From Pseudomonadota bacterium (lineage in GTDB: Bacteria > Desulfobacterota > JAPLJL01), in the NCBI GenBank assembly GCA_026388655.1, contig JAPLJI010000154.1:1-51926 (forward strand): a stretch of 51,926 nucleotides of DNA, in the 5' to 3' direction. Of this stretch, positions 34,589-43,970 are shown piece by piece. Position numbers and translations under genes: made by a program. Under the pieces are notes generated by a model. That model saw only the letters and a program-made list of their open reading frames with translations. It had not been told where the DNA came from and did not search any database. Each line of letters begins with the position of its first letter. Positions within the stretch are counted from its first letter, which is position 1.

Positions 34589-35770
34589 TTATTCACCGGG
34601 AGCCAGCCATTCCTCGGGATCCAGGGGCTGGCCTTGATGTCGGATTTCAAAATAAAGCCCGGCCTCCCCCCAGGGCCCGGGGCCGGAAACCCGGCCGATT
34701 ACTTCCTCAGGCCTGACTTGATCTCCCACCCCTTTCCCCAGTTCCTGCAACCTGGCCGAGAGGGTAAAGTAACCGTTGCCATGGTCGATTATTATAACAT
34801 TGCCGTATCCTTCTAACCACCCTGAATATAATACTTCCCCCGACTCGAGAGCCCTCACCTCCGCGCCCGGCTCGGTTTCAATCTCAATCCCCTTACGGAA
34901 AAGGGTGGTATGAAATTCCGGGTCTTCCACCGCCCCGTATCCGCTGGTGATCACGCCCCGGGCGGGAAAAGCCAGTTTTCCCTTCCGCCGGGAAAAGTCC
35001 GGAGCGCCCTCCTCCCATTTAGCCCCGCGGGGTGAAGGCAGCAGCCGGATTACCTCTTCCAGAGCCCGGGCCGCTTCTTCCAGCTCGGAAATCAGTTGCT
35101 GCCGGACTTCCTCCCGGCTTCGAACCTTCTGGATCAAATGAATTTTAGCTTCCCTGGCCTGGTCCGCTTCAATTTTTTCCAACCGGACTTTTTCCTCGGT
35201 TAATCTCACCTGGACCAGCTGTTCTTGAAACTGCCGTTGTTTTTCCTGGCTCTCCCGCCTCAACTGGACGTATTGACCGATGATTTCTTCAACTACCCCG
35301 GACACGCGCCGAATCATAAACCAGCCCCGATCCAGTTCCCGCAATGAACCCGCCGCCCAGAGAAACTTGGCCCCTCCGAGCGGGCCGAGCTTATTAGCGG
35401 AAATCAGAATCCGCCTCAGCAGATCCCGTTTTTGAGAAATTTCCCCTTCCCGCCTGGCGATCTCTGCCGACGATTCCTGGATTTGAGCCTTCAAATTATC
35501 CGCCTGGACACCCAACCGGGCTATTTCCTTCTCCGCGGCCTGGTACCTTTTCTCGATCCCCTCCATCTCCCTGAGAATTGACCTTTCCCGCTCCTGGTAT
35601 TTTCCGAGGGTTTTCCGCTCCAGTTCGAGTTTTTTTTCGATCTTTTTCAACTCATCTTGTTTTTCCTCGACCGGTCCGGCCCGGAGGAGCTGAACCGGGA
35701 AGATCAGAAATACAACCAAGACTAAAATTGCTCTGGTTTTAACCCCGGGATACCAAGACGGCCTGTTCAT
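34589..35770 (-). CDS. EnvC-like murein hydrolase activator (degenerate LytM/M23 domain)
   Basis: 393 residues: signal peptide, then long coiled coils (about 35-245, 'EKQDELKKIEKKLELERKTL'), then a C-terminal LytM domain (about 275-390, 'RGVITSGYGAVEDPEFHTTL', 'GEVLYSGWLEGYGNVIIIDH'). The zinc ligands are mostly missing: HxGIDI reads RKGIEI, the YAH site reads SARLQ and HLHFE reads GLYFE. As in E. coli EnvC, it should therefore activate amidases rather than cut peptidoglycan. It lies directly below ftsE-ftsX, its expected membrane partner. Confidence 0.93.
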   Translation of the reverse strand: MNRPSWYPGVKTRAILVLVVFLIFPVQLLRAGPVEEKQDELKKIEKKLELERKTLGKYQERERSILREMEGIEKRYQAAEKEIARLGVQADNLKAQIQESSAEIARREGEISQKRDLLRRILISANKLGPLGGAKFLWAAGSLRELDRGWFMIRRVSGVVEEIIGQYVQLRRESQEKQRQFQEQLVQVRLTEEKVRLEKIEADQAREAKIHLIQKVRSREEVRQQLISELEEAARALEEVIRLLPSPRGAKWEEGAPDFSRRKGKLAFPARGVITSGYGAVEDPEFHTTLFRKGIEIETEPGAEVRALESGEVLYSGWLEGYGNVIIIDHGNGYFTLSARLQELGKGVGDQVRPEEVIGRVSGPGPWGEAGLYFEIRHQGQPLDPEEWLAPGE

Positions 35771-35786
35771 TTGTGCTCGGGCAACC

Positions 35787-36686
35787 TTAAAGGACCAGGT
35801 GTTTTCTCACGCTCAATCCGCTTCCCAGCAACCCCGTGATTCCTCCCACCGTCACGATCCCCAGGGAAGTCTTTAAGCTCAAAAAAGACAAGTTCAAATC
35901 CCCGGCAAACCCGAAGGTTTGAAATAACGGCAGCATCCCGAACCGGTAGGTCAGAAAAGCCAGGATCACCGCCACCGCCCCTCCTCCCAAACCCTGAATC
36001 AGGCCCTCCAGTAAATACGGCGAGGCGATAAAACCGGACGAGGCCCCCAGCAGGTTTAAGATCTCGATCTCATCCCTACGGTTCAGAATTATCAGCCGGA
36101 TCGTGTTCCCAATTACAAAAATCGCGGCCATCCCCAAAAGCAGACACAAGCCGAAAAGGGTGGTTTCCACCAGGCGGAAGAATCGATTGGCCCGTCCGAT
36201 CCACTCTTGCCCGTAATCAATCTCATCCACCCCCGGCAGCCGGGACAAGCTTGCCACCAGGGCGGCGCCGTTTTCCAGTTCCCAGAAGGGCTTTTGCAGC
36301 TTGATCTCGATGATTCCGGGCCAGGGCTTGTCCCCGAGGGAATCGAGAAGCTCCGGACCGAGTCGGACCTTTCGGCTCAGCTCTTCCCAAGCCTCCTGGG
36401 GTGAAATAAAACGAGATCGGTCCACCCCGGGATAACCATTCACCATTTTTTGGATTTTGCCCAATTCCTCCGGAGTGATCTCCGGGTTAAGATAAATCAC
36501 CACGCCAATTTCCCGCTTCCAGGACTCAATCGCGTTTTCCACGTTAACCGCCAGGCAGAGAAAAACCGCGAACACCGAGATAATCAACCCGACTATTCCC
36601 ACCGCCGCGAACGTAACCATGAAGTTATTTTTTAGTCCCAGCCAGGATAAATGCAGGGTAGTCCTCAGGTAGCGAGAAAAACGCAA
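35787..36686 (-). CDS. ftsX: Cell division protein FtsX
   Basis: 299 residues from a TTG start with GGAGGGATAAGC overlapping the ftsE stop. Four membrane helices are at about 22-45, 175-197, 225-247 and 270-292. The large periplasmic loop after the first helix ('GVVIYLNPEITPEELGKIQK') would contact EnvC. The C-terminal FtsX domain has 'NTIRLIILNRRDEIEILNLL'. FtsX with FtsE forms an ABC-type complex that couples division to septal peptidoglycan splitting. Confidence 0.95.
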   Translation of the reverse strand: MRFSRYLRTTLHLSWLGLKNNFMVTFAAVGIVGLIISVFAVFLCLAVNVENAIESWKREIGVVIYLNPEITPEELGKIQKMVNGYPGVDRSRFISPQEAWEELSRKVRLGPELLDSLGDKPWPGIIEIKLQKPFWELENGAALVASLSRLPGVDEIDYGQEWIGRANRFFRLVETTLFGLCLLLGMAAIFVIGNTIRLIILNRRDEIEILNLLGASSGFIASPYLLEGLIQGLGGGAVAVILAFLTYRFGMLPLFQTFGFAGDLNLSFLSLKTSLGIVTVGGITGLLGSGLSVRKHLVL

Positions 36687-36688
36687 GC

Positions 36689-37348
36689 TTATCCCTCCAG
36701 TTTTATCCGGCCATTCTCCAGCCAGAAAACCCGGCCGGGATGGTCGGCGTATAGCAAAGGATTATGGGTGGCTACCACTATGGTCGTCCCCCGGGCATTA
36801 ATCTCCTTGAAAAGATTGACAATTTCCAGAGATAATCCCGGGTCCAGATTGCCCGTTGGTTCATCCGCCAGAAGAATCACCGGATCATAAATGGTGGCCC
36901 GGGCAATGGCCACTCTCTGCTGTTCCCCCCCGGACAGATATATTGCTTTGGTCCGCTTGCGGTGGATCAGGCCGATTTTTTTCAGGATAAAAGTCACCCT
37001 CCGCTCGATTTCCGCTCTCTCTACTCCGCGGATATCCAGAGCCAGGGCGATATTCTCTTCCACCGTTCGATCCATCAGCAGGCGGAAATCTTGAAAAACC
37101 ACCCCGATTTTGCTTCGCAAATCGGCCAGTTTTTTTGCCGGCATACGGGAAATATTAATCCCCGCGATTATCGCCTGTCCGCTGGTGGCCTGCTCCAAGC
37201 CCATTAAAACCTTAATTAACGTGGTTTTTCCCGCCCCGCTCAGGCCGGTGAGAAAAACCAGTTCGCCCTTGGAAACCCTGAGGTTAACATCCTGAAGGGC
37301 GTGAACTCCGCCAGAATAAATTTTATTTACATGGTATAATTGAATCAT
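36689..37348 (-). CDS. ftsE: Cell division ATP-binding protein FtsE
   Basis: 219 residues. Walker A GLSGAGKTTL at about 36-45, signature 'YLSGGEQQRVAIARA', Walker B VILLADEPTGNLDP, H-loop VVATHN. The opening 'MIQLYHVNKIYSGGVHALQD' is typical of FtsE. It is the first gene of a four- or five-gene envelope cluster (ftsE, ftsX, envC-like, ctpA, deacetylase). Confidence 0.96.
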   Translation of the reverse strand: MIQLYHVNKIYSGGVHALQDVNLRVSKGELVFLTGLSGAGKTTLIKVLMGLEQATSGQAIIAGINISRMPAKKLADLRSKIGVVFQDFRLLMDRTVEENIALALDIRGVERAEIERRVTFILKKIGLIHRKRTKAIYLSGGEQQRVAIARATIYDPVILLADEPTGNLDPGLSLEIVNLFKEINARGTTIVVATHNPLLYADHPGRVFWLENGRIKLEG

Positions 37349-37482
37349 GATTTCTTAAAAACAGTTCGGTAACTAATCTTATCTTTTAAATAATAATTGA
37401 CTTAATAACAACTATAATTTAAAAAGTAATTTTAATGAACCTTATTTAACCACTTTGAATTTCTTAAAATAAATAATACTGA

Positions 37483-38427
37483 ATGAACCCGACAATGAAA
37501 ATCCGGGGACTTATTCAAATTATCTTGCTGGCAATTTTTACCCTTCCGACCGCTTCCCCCGCTTTCGAAATCGCCATCTTTAAAAGCAAAAATCTTATTC
37601 AGTATAACGACGCGGTCAATGGCTTCAAGGCAAATTGTCAAGCCAAGTTCAATGAATTTGACATGGAAGAGAATTCGGAGCGGGGCCTGCAAATCACCAA
37701 GCTGATCCGGGAGGCCAAGCCCGACCTGATTCTCACCGTGGGAGTAAACGCGGCGATCATCGCCACCCGGGAAATCAAGGATATCCCCATCGTGTTCGCG
37801 ATGGTCCTTACCCCCGGCAATTACAACCTGTCCGGCGGTAATGTTACCGGGGTTTCCCTGGAGGTCCCGGTCAAAACCCAGCTTTACACCTTAAAATCCA
37901 TTGTCCCCAAAGTATCCAAGGTTGGCGTTATATATAACCCCAAGAATACCCAGGATCTGATCAAGGAGGCGCAGAAATCCGCCAAGGAAATGGATCTTAT
38001 TTTGGTGGCAGCCAAGGTTGACGCGCCCTCGGACACGACCCGCGCTTTCCGGGCTTTCTCGGGTGGAATCGACGCCTACTGGATGGTCCCCGACCCCACC
38101 GTCGTCACCCAGGAAGCTTTCCGGATGATTCTGGACTTTACCTATAATAACAATGTGCCGTTCATCGCCTTTTCCAAATCATTCGTGGACGCGGGCGCGC
38201 TGGTATCCCTGTCTCCCAGTTACGCAAGCATCGGTCAGCAAGCCTGCCAGATCGCCCAGAAAATACTGCAGGGAGGAAAGATCGCGGAAATCCCGGTGCA
38301 AAGCCCCAAGGGCCTGGAATTGACGTTCAACATCAACACCGCGAAAAAATTGGGACTGGAAAACATCGCCACCCAGGCGATCACTTTCGCGGCTTCGGAA
38401 GGTTATAAGATCAGCGTCTCCCAGTAG
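37483..38427 (+). CDS. Periplasmic ABC-transporter substrate-binding protein (PF04392 type)
   Basis: 314 residues; ATG 37483, or 37495 as an alternative. The signal peptide ends near SPA-FEIAIF. The fold is recognised from 'GLQITKLIREAKPDLILTVG', 'IPIVFAMVLTPGN', 'GVSLEVPVKTQLYTLKSIVP' and 'KVGVIYNPKNTQDLIKEAQK', the two-lobe binding-protein family often annotated as tryptophan/tyrosine or sugar-like binding. No permease or ATPase gene lies nearby, so the ligand cannot be inferred. It stands alone between divergent ftsE and dprA. Confidence 0.85.
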   Translation: MNPTMKIRGLIQIILLAIFTLPTASPAFEIAIFKSKNLIQYNDAVNGFKANCQAKFNEFDMEENSERGLQITKLIREAKPDLILTVGVNAAIIATREIKDIPIVFAMVLTPGNYNLSGGNVTGVSLEVPVKTQLYTLKSIVPKVSKVGVIYNPKNTQDLIKEAQKSAKEMDLILVAAKVDAPSDTTRAFRAFSGGIDAYWMVPDPTVVTQEAFRMILDFTYNNNVPFIAFSKSFVDAGALVSLSPSYASIGQQACQIAQKILQGGKIAEIPVQSPKGLELTFNINTAKKLGLENIATQAITFAASEGYKISVSQ

Positions 38428-38512
38428 TCTGGTTGCGGCCGGCGACCGGGCCCGGCCCTATTGACCAATTTTGATTTTATCCTTATCCTCCTAAAAAATA
38501 TTCGGCCGAAAA

Positions 38513-39652
38513 ATGATTCCGCAAAATGAATTGCTGGCTTCCCTCGCCCTGTCCTCCCGTCCCGGGGTCGGGGCGGCGACTTACTTTAAACTGTTCAACC
38601 ACTTCGGCGAGGTCGAGAAAGTTTTTTCGGCTTCCTTCGCCGAATTGAAAGCGGTTCCGGAAATTCACTCCGAGGTCATCCGCTCCATCCGGGAATTTAA
38701 CGGCTGGAAAAACCTGGAAATCGAAATTGAAAAAATGCGGGAAAACGGGGTGAATATCATCCCCTGGCAGGACCCCGCTTTTCCCCGCAACCTCCGCGAG
38801 ATTCACGATCCGCCCCCGCTCCTGTATGTCCATGGTGAAATCCGGAAAGAGGACCGGCTGGCCCTGGCCGTAATCGGGTCCCGCTTCCCGACCGAATATG
38901 GAATCGCAGTAGTGGAAATGATTACCCGGGATTTGGTGAACCGGGGTTTTACCATCGTCAGCGGCCTGGCCCGCGGGATTGATGCGCTTTCCCACCAGAC
39001 CGCCCTGAAAGCCGGCGGCCGCACCCTGGCGGTTCTGGGGTCGGGCATTGATATCATCTATCCCAGGGAAAACGCGAAAATATTTTCGGAAATATGCCGG
39101 AGGGGTGCGGTGCTGACCGAGTTCCCTCCGTCCACCCCTCCCGCGGCGGAAAACTTCCCCCGCCGGAATCGAATCATCAGCGGCCTGAGCCTGGGGGTAA
39201 TCGTAATTGAAGCTTCCGTTCATTCCGGCTCCCTGATTACCGCCTCGCTGGCCCTGGAGCAGGGCCGGGAGGTCTTCGCCGTTCCCGGCCGGATTACCTC
39301 TCCCCGCAGCGGGGGCACCAACCAGCTTATCCGCGAAGGTGCCAAGCTGGTATCCCGGGCGGAGGATGTCCTGGAGGAGATTTTGCCCTCCCTCGACTCC
39401 GAGCTGCTCGCGCAAATCCTGCCTTCCCAGAGAGACGGCCCGGTCTCGAAATCCACCCTCGTTTTCGCCCCGGACGAAGAAAAGATATTCAACCTGCTGG
39501 GAGAAGATCCGCTTTCGATTGACCAGATCATTTCCCAGTCCGGTCTGTCTTTTGGAGAAATTTCCGAAGGTTTGTTGAACCTTGAACTCAAGGGAATAAT
39601 TCACCGGCTCCCGGGCCAGCAATATTGCCGGAGCCTGGGCGCGAAAACATGA
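38513..39652 (+). CDS. dprA: DNA-processing protein DprA
   Basis: 379 residues. An N-terminal SAM-like helical part ('LSSRPGVGAATYFKLFNHF') precedes the Rossmann-like core with VIGSRFPTEYG, 'IVSGLARGIDALSHQTALKA', 'AVLGSGIDIIYPRENAKIF' and 'SGSLITASLALEQGREVFAV'. A C-terminal winged helix (about 310-375) follows. DprA loads RecA on incoming single strands in transformation. It overlaps topA by four bases (ATGA), a very common pairing. Confidence 0.96.
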   Translation: MIPQNELLASLALSSRPGVGAATYFKLFNHFGEVEKVFSASFAELKAVPEIHSEVIRSIREFNGWKNLEIEIEKMRENGVNIIPWQDPAFPRNLREIHDPPPLLYVHGEIRKEDRLALAVIGSRFPTEYGIAVVEMITRDLVNRGFTIVSGLARGIDALSHQTALKAGGRTLAVLGSGIDIIYPRENAKIFSEICRRGAVLTEFPPSTPPAAENFPRRNRIISGLSLGVIVIEASVHSGSLITASLALEQGREVFAVPGRITSPRSGGTNQLIREGAKLVSRAEDVLEEILPSLDSELLAQILPSQRDGPVSKSTLVFAPDEEKIFNLLGEDPLSIDQIISQSGLSFGEISEGLLNLELKGIIHRLPGQQYCRSLGAKT

Positions 39653-41970
39653 GCCGATCCCTGATCATCGTCGAATCTCCCACCAAGGTCCGGACCTTGA
39701 AAAAATTTCTCGGGAAGGACTTTGAGATCAAGGCCTCCTCCGGGCACGTCAAGGACCTCCCCAAAAACGGCCTGGGCGTCGACCTCAAGAATGACTTTCA
39801 GCCGGAATACGTCCTGATCCCCGGCAAAAAGAAAATCCTGGACGAAATTCTCCAGGCCTCCCGTAAAGCCACCGCCATTTACCTGGCCCCCGATCCCGAC
39901 CGGGAAGGTGAAGCCATCGCCTGGCATATCGCGGAAGCGCTTAAAGTCGATCCGGAAATCGTTTACCGGGCCGAATTCAACGAAATCACTAAAAGCGCGG
40001 TGCTCAAGGCGATTAAAAATCCCCGCCGCCTGAATTCCGACCGCTACGAAGCCCAAAAGGCCCGGCGGGTGCTCGATCGCCTGGTTGGCTACGAGCTCTC
40101 CCCTCTCCTCTGGGAAAAGGTCAAAAGGGGGTTAAGCGCCGGCCGGGTCCAAAGCGTGGCCGTCCGGATCGTCTGTGACCGGGAAAATCAGGTCCAGGAA
40201 TTCAAACCCGCCGAGCACTGGCGGATCGAGGTGGAACTCCAGGGCCCCTCGGGCCCCCCCTTCCCCGCCCGCTTGGTCAAAATCGAAGGGAAACCCGCGG
40301 AGATTTCCAATCAATCCGGGGCGGAAGAAATCTGCGCTTATTTAAAAAACGCGGTTTTCCAGGTCTCCGAGGTCGAATCCAAGGAAAGGCAGAAAAACCC
40401 TCCTCCGCCGTTTATCACCAGCACCATCCAGCAGGAAGCCTATCGCCGGCTTAATTTCCCGGTCAAGAAAACCATGTTTCTGGCCCAACAGCTTTACGAG
40501 GGGGTCGAGCTGAATGCGGAAGGCCCTGTAGGTCTGATCACCTACCTCCGGACCGATTCGGTCCGGGTGGCCCAGGAAGCCCTGGACGCGGTCCGCCTTT
40601 TCATCCGGGATCAGTATGGCCCGCAATATCTGCCGCCGCAGCCCAACCTTTTCCGCTCTCGCCGGGGAGCCCAGGAAGCTCACGAGGCGATCCGCCCCAC
40701 CTCCCTGGAATACGTTCCGGAAAAGATCGAATCCCAGCTCAGCCCCGATCTTTTCCGGCTCTATCAGTTGATCTGGAATCGTTTTCTGGCCAGCCAGTTT
40801 TCCCCGGCGATATATGATACGATCGCGATCGACATCCAGGCACTCAACGGTTCCGCCGGTCCGAAGAAATTCTCGCTCCGGGCCTCGGGATCGACCCTGC
40901 GCTTTCCCGGATTCCTCTCGGTCTACCGGGATCTCGAGGAAGAGGAAAAAGAGGAGCAGGCCCCGGAAGAAAAAAGCGAGCCCGGGATTTTACCGCCCCT
41001 GTCTCCCCACGCCGCCCTGGTGCCGAAAAATATTTCCCCCTCGCAGCATTTCACCGCGCCCCCGCCCCGGTTTACCGAAGCCTCCCTGGTCCGGGAGCTG
41101 GAAGAAAATGGAATCGGGCGACCTTCCACCTACGCGACCATTCTCTCGCAAATCCAGGAAAAAAATTATATTAAAAAAATAAAGGGCAAATTTTATCCCA
41201 CCGAACTGGGCAAGCTGGTAAATGTGCTGCTGGTCAAAAGTTTCCCGGATATCCTGGACCTGGAATTCACCGCCGAGATGGAGGAAAAGCTCGATCAAAT
41301 CGAATCCGGCCGGGAAAAGTGGACCGAGGTCCTGAAAAATTTCTTTACCCCCTTCCAGGAAAGCCTGAAACGGGCTAAAAGCGAGATGCGCAAGGTCCGG
41401 GGAGCGACCACTCCCACGGACGTGGTCTGCGATGTTTGCGGCAAACCCATGGTGATCCGCTGGGGCCGAAACGGGGAATTTCTCTCCTGTTCCGGATACC
41501 CCTCCTGTCGCAACACCAAAAACTTTACCCGGGGGGAATCCGGCCAGATCCAACCCCTGGCCCGGGAATCCTCGGCCAAATCCATCCCGGAATCGGGAAT
41601 TACCTGCAGCCAGTGCGGCCGCCCGATGGTAATCAAACGCGGTCGCTACGGGGAATTTCTCGCCTGTTCGGGGTATCCCCAGTGCAAGAACACCCTGCCC
41701 CTGGGAAAAGACCTGCCCTGTCCGGCGGAGGGATGTTCCGGGACCCTGGTGCAGAGGCGCGCGAAAGGCCGCCGGTTTTTTTACGGCTGCAGCCGCTATC
41801 CGGAGTGCCGTTTTATCCTCCGCGGCAGTCTGGTCCGGGAATCCTGTCCCCAATGCCAGGCTCCCTTCCTGGTCCAGGAAAACGACGAGACCAAATGCAT
41901 CCGGACCGGCTGCCATTACAGTCGTTCCGCCTCGGAAAGCTTGGAAACCAGCCCCCCGGCTCCCGGCTGA
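39649..41970 (+). CDS. topA: DNA topoisomerase I
   Basis: 773 residues from ATG 39649, overlapping the dprA stop as ATGA; a TTG 24 bases earlier is less likely. Toprim motifs 'SLIIVESPTKVRTL' and 'LAPDPDREGEAIAWH'. The catalytic Tyr is in 'GLITYLRTDSVRVAQ'. 'ENGIGRPSTYATILSQIQE' is also conserved. The C-terminus carries four zinc-ribbon units: CDVCGKPMVIRWGRNGEFLS, CSQCGRPMVIKRGRYGEFLA, CPAEGCSGTLVQRRAKGRRF and CPQCQAPF...CIRTGC. Type IA enzyme relaxing negative supercoils. Confidence 0.97.
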   Translation: MSRSLIIVESPTKVRTLKKFLGKDFEIKASSGHVKDLPKNGLGVDLKNDFQPEYVLIPGKKKILDEILQASRKATAIYLAPDPDREGEAIAWHIAEALKVDPEIVYRAEFNEITKSAVLKAIKNPRRLNSDRYEAQKARRVLDRLVGYELSPLLWEKVKRGLSAGRVQSVAVRIVCDRENQVQEFKPAEHWRIEVELQGPSGPPFPARLVKIEGKPAEISNQSGAEEICAYLKNAVFQVSEVESKERQKNPPPPFITSTIQQEAYRRLNFPVKKTMFLAQQLYEGVELNAEGPVGLITYLRTDSVRVAQEALDAVRLFIRDQYGPQYLPPQPNLFRSRRGAQEAHEAIRPTSLEYVPEKIESQLSPDLFRLYQLIWNRFLASQFSPAIYDTIAIDIQALNGSAGPKKFSLRASGSTLRFPGFLSVYRDLEEEEKEEQAPEEKSEPGILPPLSPHAALVPKNISPSQHFTAPPPRFTEASLVRELEENGIGRPSTYATILSQIQEKNYIKKIKGKFYPTELGKLVNVLLVKSFPDILDLEFTAEMEEKLDQIESGREKWTEVLKNFFTPFQESLKRAKSEMRKVRGATTPTDVVCDVCGKPMVIRWGRNGEFLSCSGYPSCRNTKNFTRGESGQIQPLARESSAKSIPESGITCSQCGRPMVIKRGRYGEFLACSGYPQCKNTLPLGKDLPCPAEGCSGTLVQRRAKGRRFFYGCSRYPECRFILRGSLVRESCPQCQAPFLVQENDETKCIRTGCHYSRSASESLETSPPAPG

Positions 41971-42038
41971 GAATGATTGTTTTAAATCCTGGAATTTTAT
42001 GATAATTTGGGTCCAGGATACTCTCGAGAAAATCGGAA

Positions 42039-42446
42039 ATGGATTTTTCCCTCTCACCTGAGCACCAAGCCGCCCAAGCCACCGCCCGGAAATTCTCCGA
42101 GGAGGAAATCTCTCCGCAGGTTGACATCTGGGAAGAGAAAAAGACCCTCCCCCGGGGCCTGGTCCGGCAGATGGGGAAGCTGGGCTTCTTTGCCTCGGCC
42201 TTTCCCCGGGAGTACGGCGGTTCCGAGCTCGGGTTCCTGGCCCACGGCCTGATCTGTGAAGAAGTGAGCCGGGTCTGGTCCTCCCTGCGCCACCTTTTCA
42301 ACACCCAGGGAATGACCTGCCCCCTGACCATCCTCAAGCACGGCAGTGAGGTTCAAAAACAACGGCTTTCCGCCAACATTCTCAAAATTCTTATCGCCAA
42401 TGACACCCTCGGGTATAAAAAGGCAAATCGGTCTCCGGCCGGTTGA
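42039..42446 (+). pseudogene. Acyl-CoA dehydrogenase with a large internal deletion
   Basis: The 135-residue frame starts as a normal acyl-CoA dehydrogenase ('MDFSLSPEHQAAQATARKF', 'KLGFFASAFPREYGGSELGF') up to about residue 112 (QKQRLSAN). It then jumps to 'ILIANDTLGYKKANR', which resembles the end of the same family (after the EGT-QR motif, 'iiA...LGYKKANR'). About 240 middle residues, including the FAD-binding region and the catalytic base, are missing although the frame is kept. It should be inactive as an oxidoreductase. It lies just before a CoA-transferase, suggesting a former acyl-CoA pathway operon. Confidence 0.75.
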
Positions 42447-42472
42447 ATTTAACTTTTGTTGAAGGAGAAGCC

Positions 42473-43747
42473 ATGGCCAAAGCCAAACGTCTGATCAGCG
42501 CCCGGGAAGCGATTTTGAAAATCAAGGACGGGTCCCGGGTCCTGATTGCCCCGGGTTGCGGGGAACCCAGCCTGCTGGTGGAAGCCCTGATTGAAAACCG
42601 CCACCGCTTCAAAAACCTGAAAATTTTCTTCGGATTCCGCCTGGGCGACTCCCGGCTTCTCGCCGGGGCCAGGGATAATTTTCAGATCTCCACCTGGCAT
42701 GCCACTCCCCTCCTGCAGCCCGCCATCCAGCAGAAAAAAGTTGATTATCTCCCCCTCCGGCTTTCCGAGGTCCCGCAGGTTTTCGGGCCGAGCGGGATCT
42801 GGCCCGTCGATGTCATCCTGCTCTCCGCTTCTCCCCCCGATCTCCACGGTTTTTTAAGCCTGGGGGTATCAACCGGGATCACCTTCCCGCTCGTCTTCCA
42901 TGCCCCCCTGGTAATTGCGGAGATTAATGAAAACATGCCCCGCACCCTGGGACAATCATTCGTCCCGGAATCCCGGATCAATTTCCTGATCGAATCCGAC
43001 CGCCCCCTGGTCAATTACCGGAAAGCCTCTTTCGGCGCGACCGAGGCCGAAATCGCCCGCAACCTTTCTCCCCTCATCCCGGACGGGTCCACCCTGCAGA
43101 TCGGGATCGGATCCGTTCCCGAAGCCACCCTGGAATCCCTCAGCCGGAAAAACGACCTGGGGATCCATTCCGGGATGATCACCGACGGAATAATGGAATT
43201 GATCGAGGAAGGGGTAATCACCAACCGGGTCAAGTCGATCAACCCGGGAAAGGTGGTGACGGGGGAAATCATGGGCTCGATCGCCCTCTACGAGTACTGC
43301 AATCAGAACCCCGGCATTGAAATGCAGCCGGTAACTTACACCCACAGCTGGAGGGTGTTGAAAAATGTCAAAAGATTCGTGGCCGTCAATTCCGCCCTGG
43401 AAATCGATCTCAGTGGGCAGATCAACACCGAAACCCTTAAGGGCCAGGTCGTGGGAGCGGTGGGGGGATTGCTGGATTTCGTGATCGGATCAAACCTGGC
43501 TCCGGAAGGAACCAACATCTTCGCTTTGCCTTCCACCGCGGAGGGAGGCAAAACCTCCCGGATCGTGGCCAGTCTCTCGCGGGGCTCAGCCGTTTCCGTG
43601 CCCCGCTCCCTGGTGCATTATGTGGTTACCGAATACGGGGTGGCCAATCTGAAAGGAAAAGGCCTGGACGAAAGGGCCCAGGCCCTGATCGAAATTGCTC
43701 ATCCCGGTTTTCGGGATGAGCTGAAAAAATCCCTGGAAACTTCCTGA
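42473..43747 (+). CDS. Acetyl-CoA hydrolase/4-hydroxybutyrate CoA-transferase family protein
   Basis: 424 residues from ATG 42473 with GAAGGAGAAGCC; the open frame begins a little earlier. Family features: 'LQIGIGSVPEATLESLSRK', 'DLGIHSGMITDGIMELIEEG', 'VNSALEIDLSGQINTE', 'GGLLDFVIGSNLAPEGTNIF' and the end 'VVTEYGVANLKGKGLDERAQ'. In 4-hydroxybutyrate CoA-transferases the catalytic Glu lies in GIHTEM, 23 residues after the first Gly of GIG. Here that position is Gly (GIHSGM). The enzyme therefore may have lost normal transferase chemistry, or may belong to a subfamily using another residue. It follows the deleted acyl-CoA dehydrogenase and shares its strand with a CitE-like lyase. Confidence 0.87.
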   Translation: MAKAKRLISAREAILKIKDGSRVLIAPGCGEPSLLVEALIENRHRFKNLKIFFGFRLGDSRLLAGARDNFQISTWHATPLLQPAIQQKKVDYLPLRLSEVPQVFGPSGIWPVDVILLSASPPDLHGFLSLGVSTGITFPLVFHAPLVIAEINENMPRTLGQSFVPESRINFLIESDRPLVNYRKASFGATEAEIARNLSPLIPDGSTLQIGIGSVPEATLESLSRKNDLGIHSGMITDGIMELIEEGVITNRVKSINPGKVVTGEIMGSIALYEYCNQNPGIEMQPVTYTHSWRVLKNVKRFVAVNSALEIDLSGQINTETLKGQVVGAVGGLLDFVIGSNLAPEGTNIFALPSTAEGGKTSRIVASLSRGSAVSVPRSLVHYVVTEYGVANLKGKGLDERAQALIEIAHPGFRDELKKSLETS

Positions 43748-43855
43748 ACAATTTTAAGAATTTAGGCCGATTCCAACCTGTCAGTCCTAGAGATAAAACT
43801 CATCCGAGTCAGCGGATCTCGATGCCATTTTATAAGCAAGTATTTGATTGTATTA

Positions 43856-43970
43856 TTGATTTTATTTTTTTTCTGGTATATATAATTTATATATTAAACT
43901 TTGAGGGGAATACCGCAACCCGGATATTTTGAAGAAAAAAATGGAGAAATATTAACTCCGGAGGTGGAAA
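43856..43970 (+). promoter_or_regulatory. Promoter region of the 92-residue protein gene
   Basis: Within an AT-rich 220-bp gap, TTGATT (43856-43861) is followed after 17 bp by TATATA (43879-43884), overlapping TATAAT (43881-43886). The leader is about 75 bases and ends in CCGGAGGTGGAAA before the ATG. Confidence 0.5.

Noticed and set aside
38428-38500. GC-rich inverted repeat as a terminator after the binding-protein gene
   Set aside because: GGCCGG/CCCGGCC can pair, but no T run follows on the plus strand, so it was not called.
38483-39622. Minus-strand frame of 379 codons
   Set aside because: Antisense to dprA across nearly its whole length; no domain features.
43748-43970. Possible tRNA or structured RNA in the gap before the 92-residue gene
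   Set aside because: No cloverleaf or conserved T-loop sequence could be drawn; it reads as an AT-rich promoter region.
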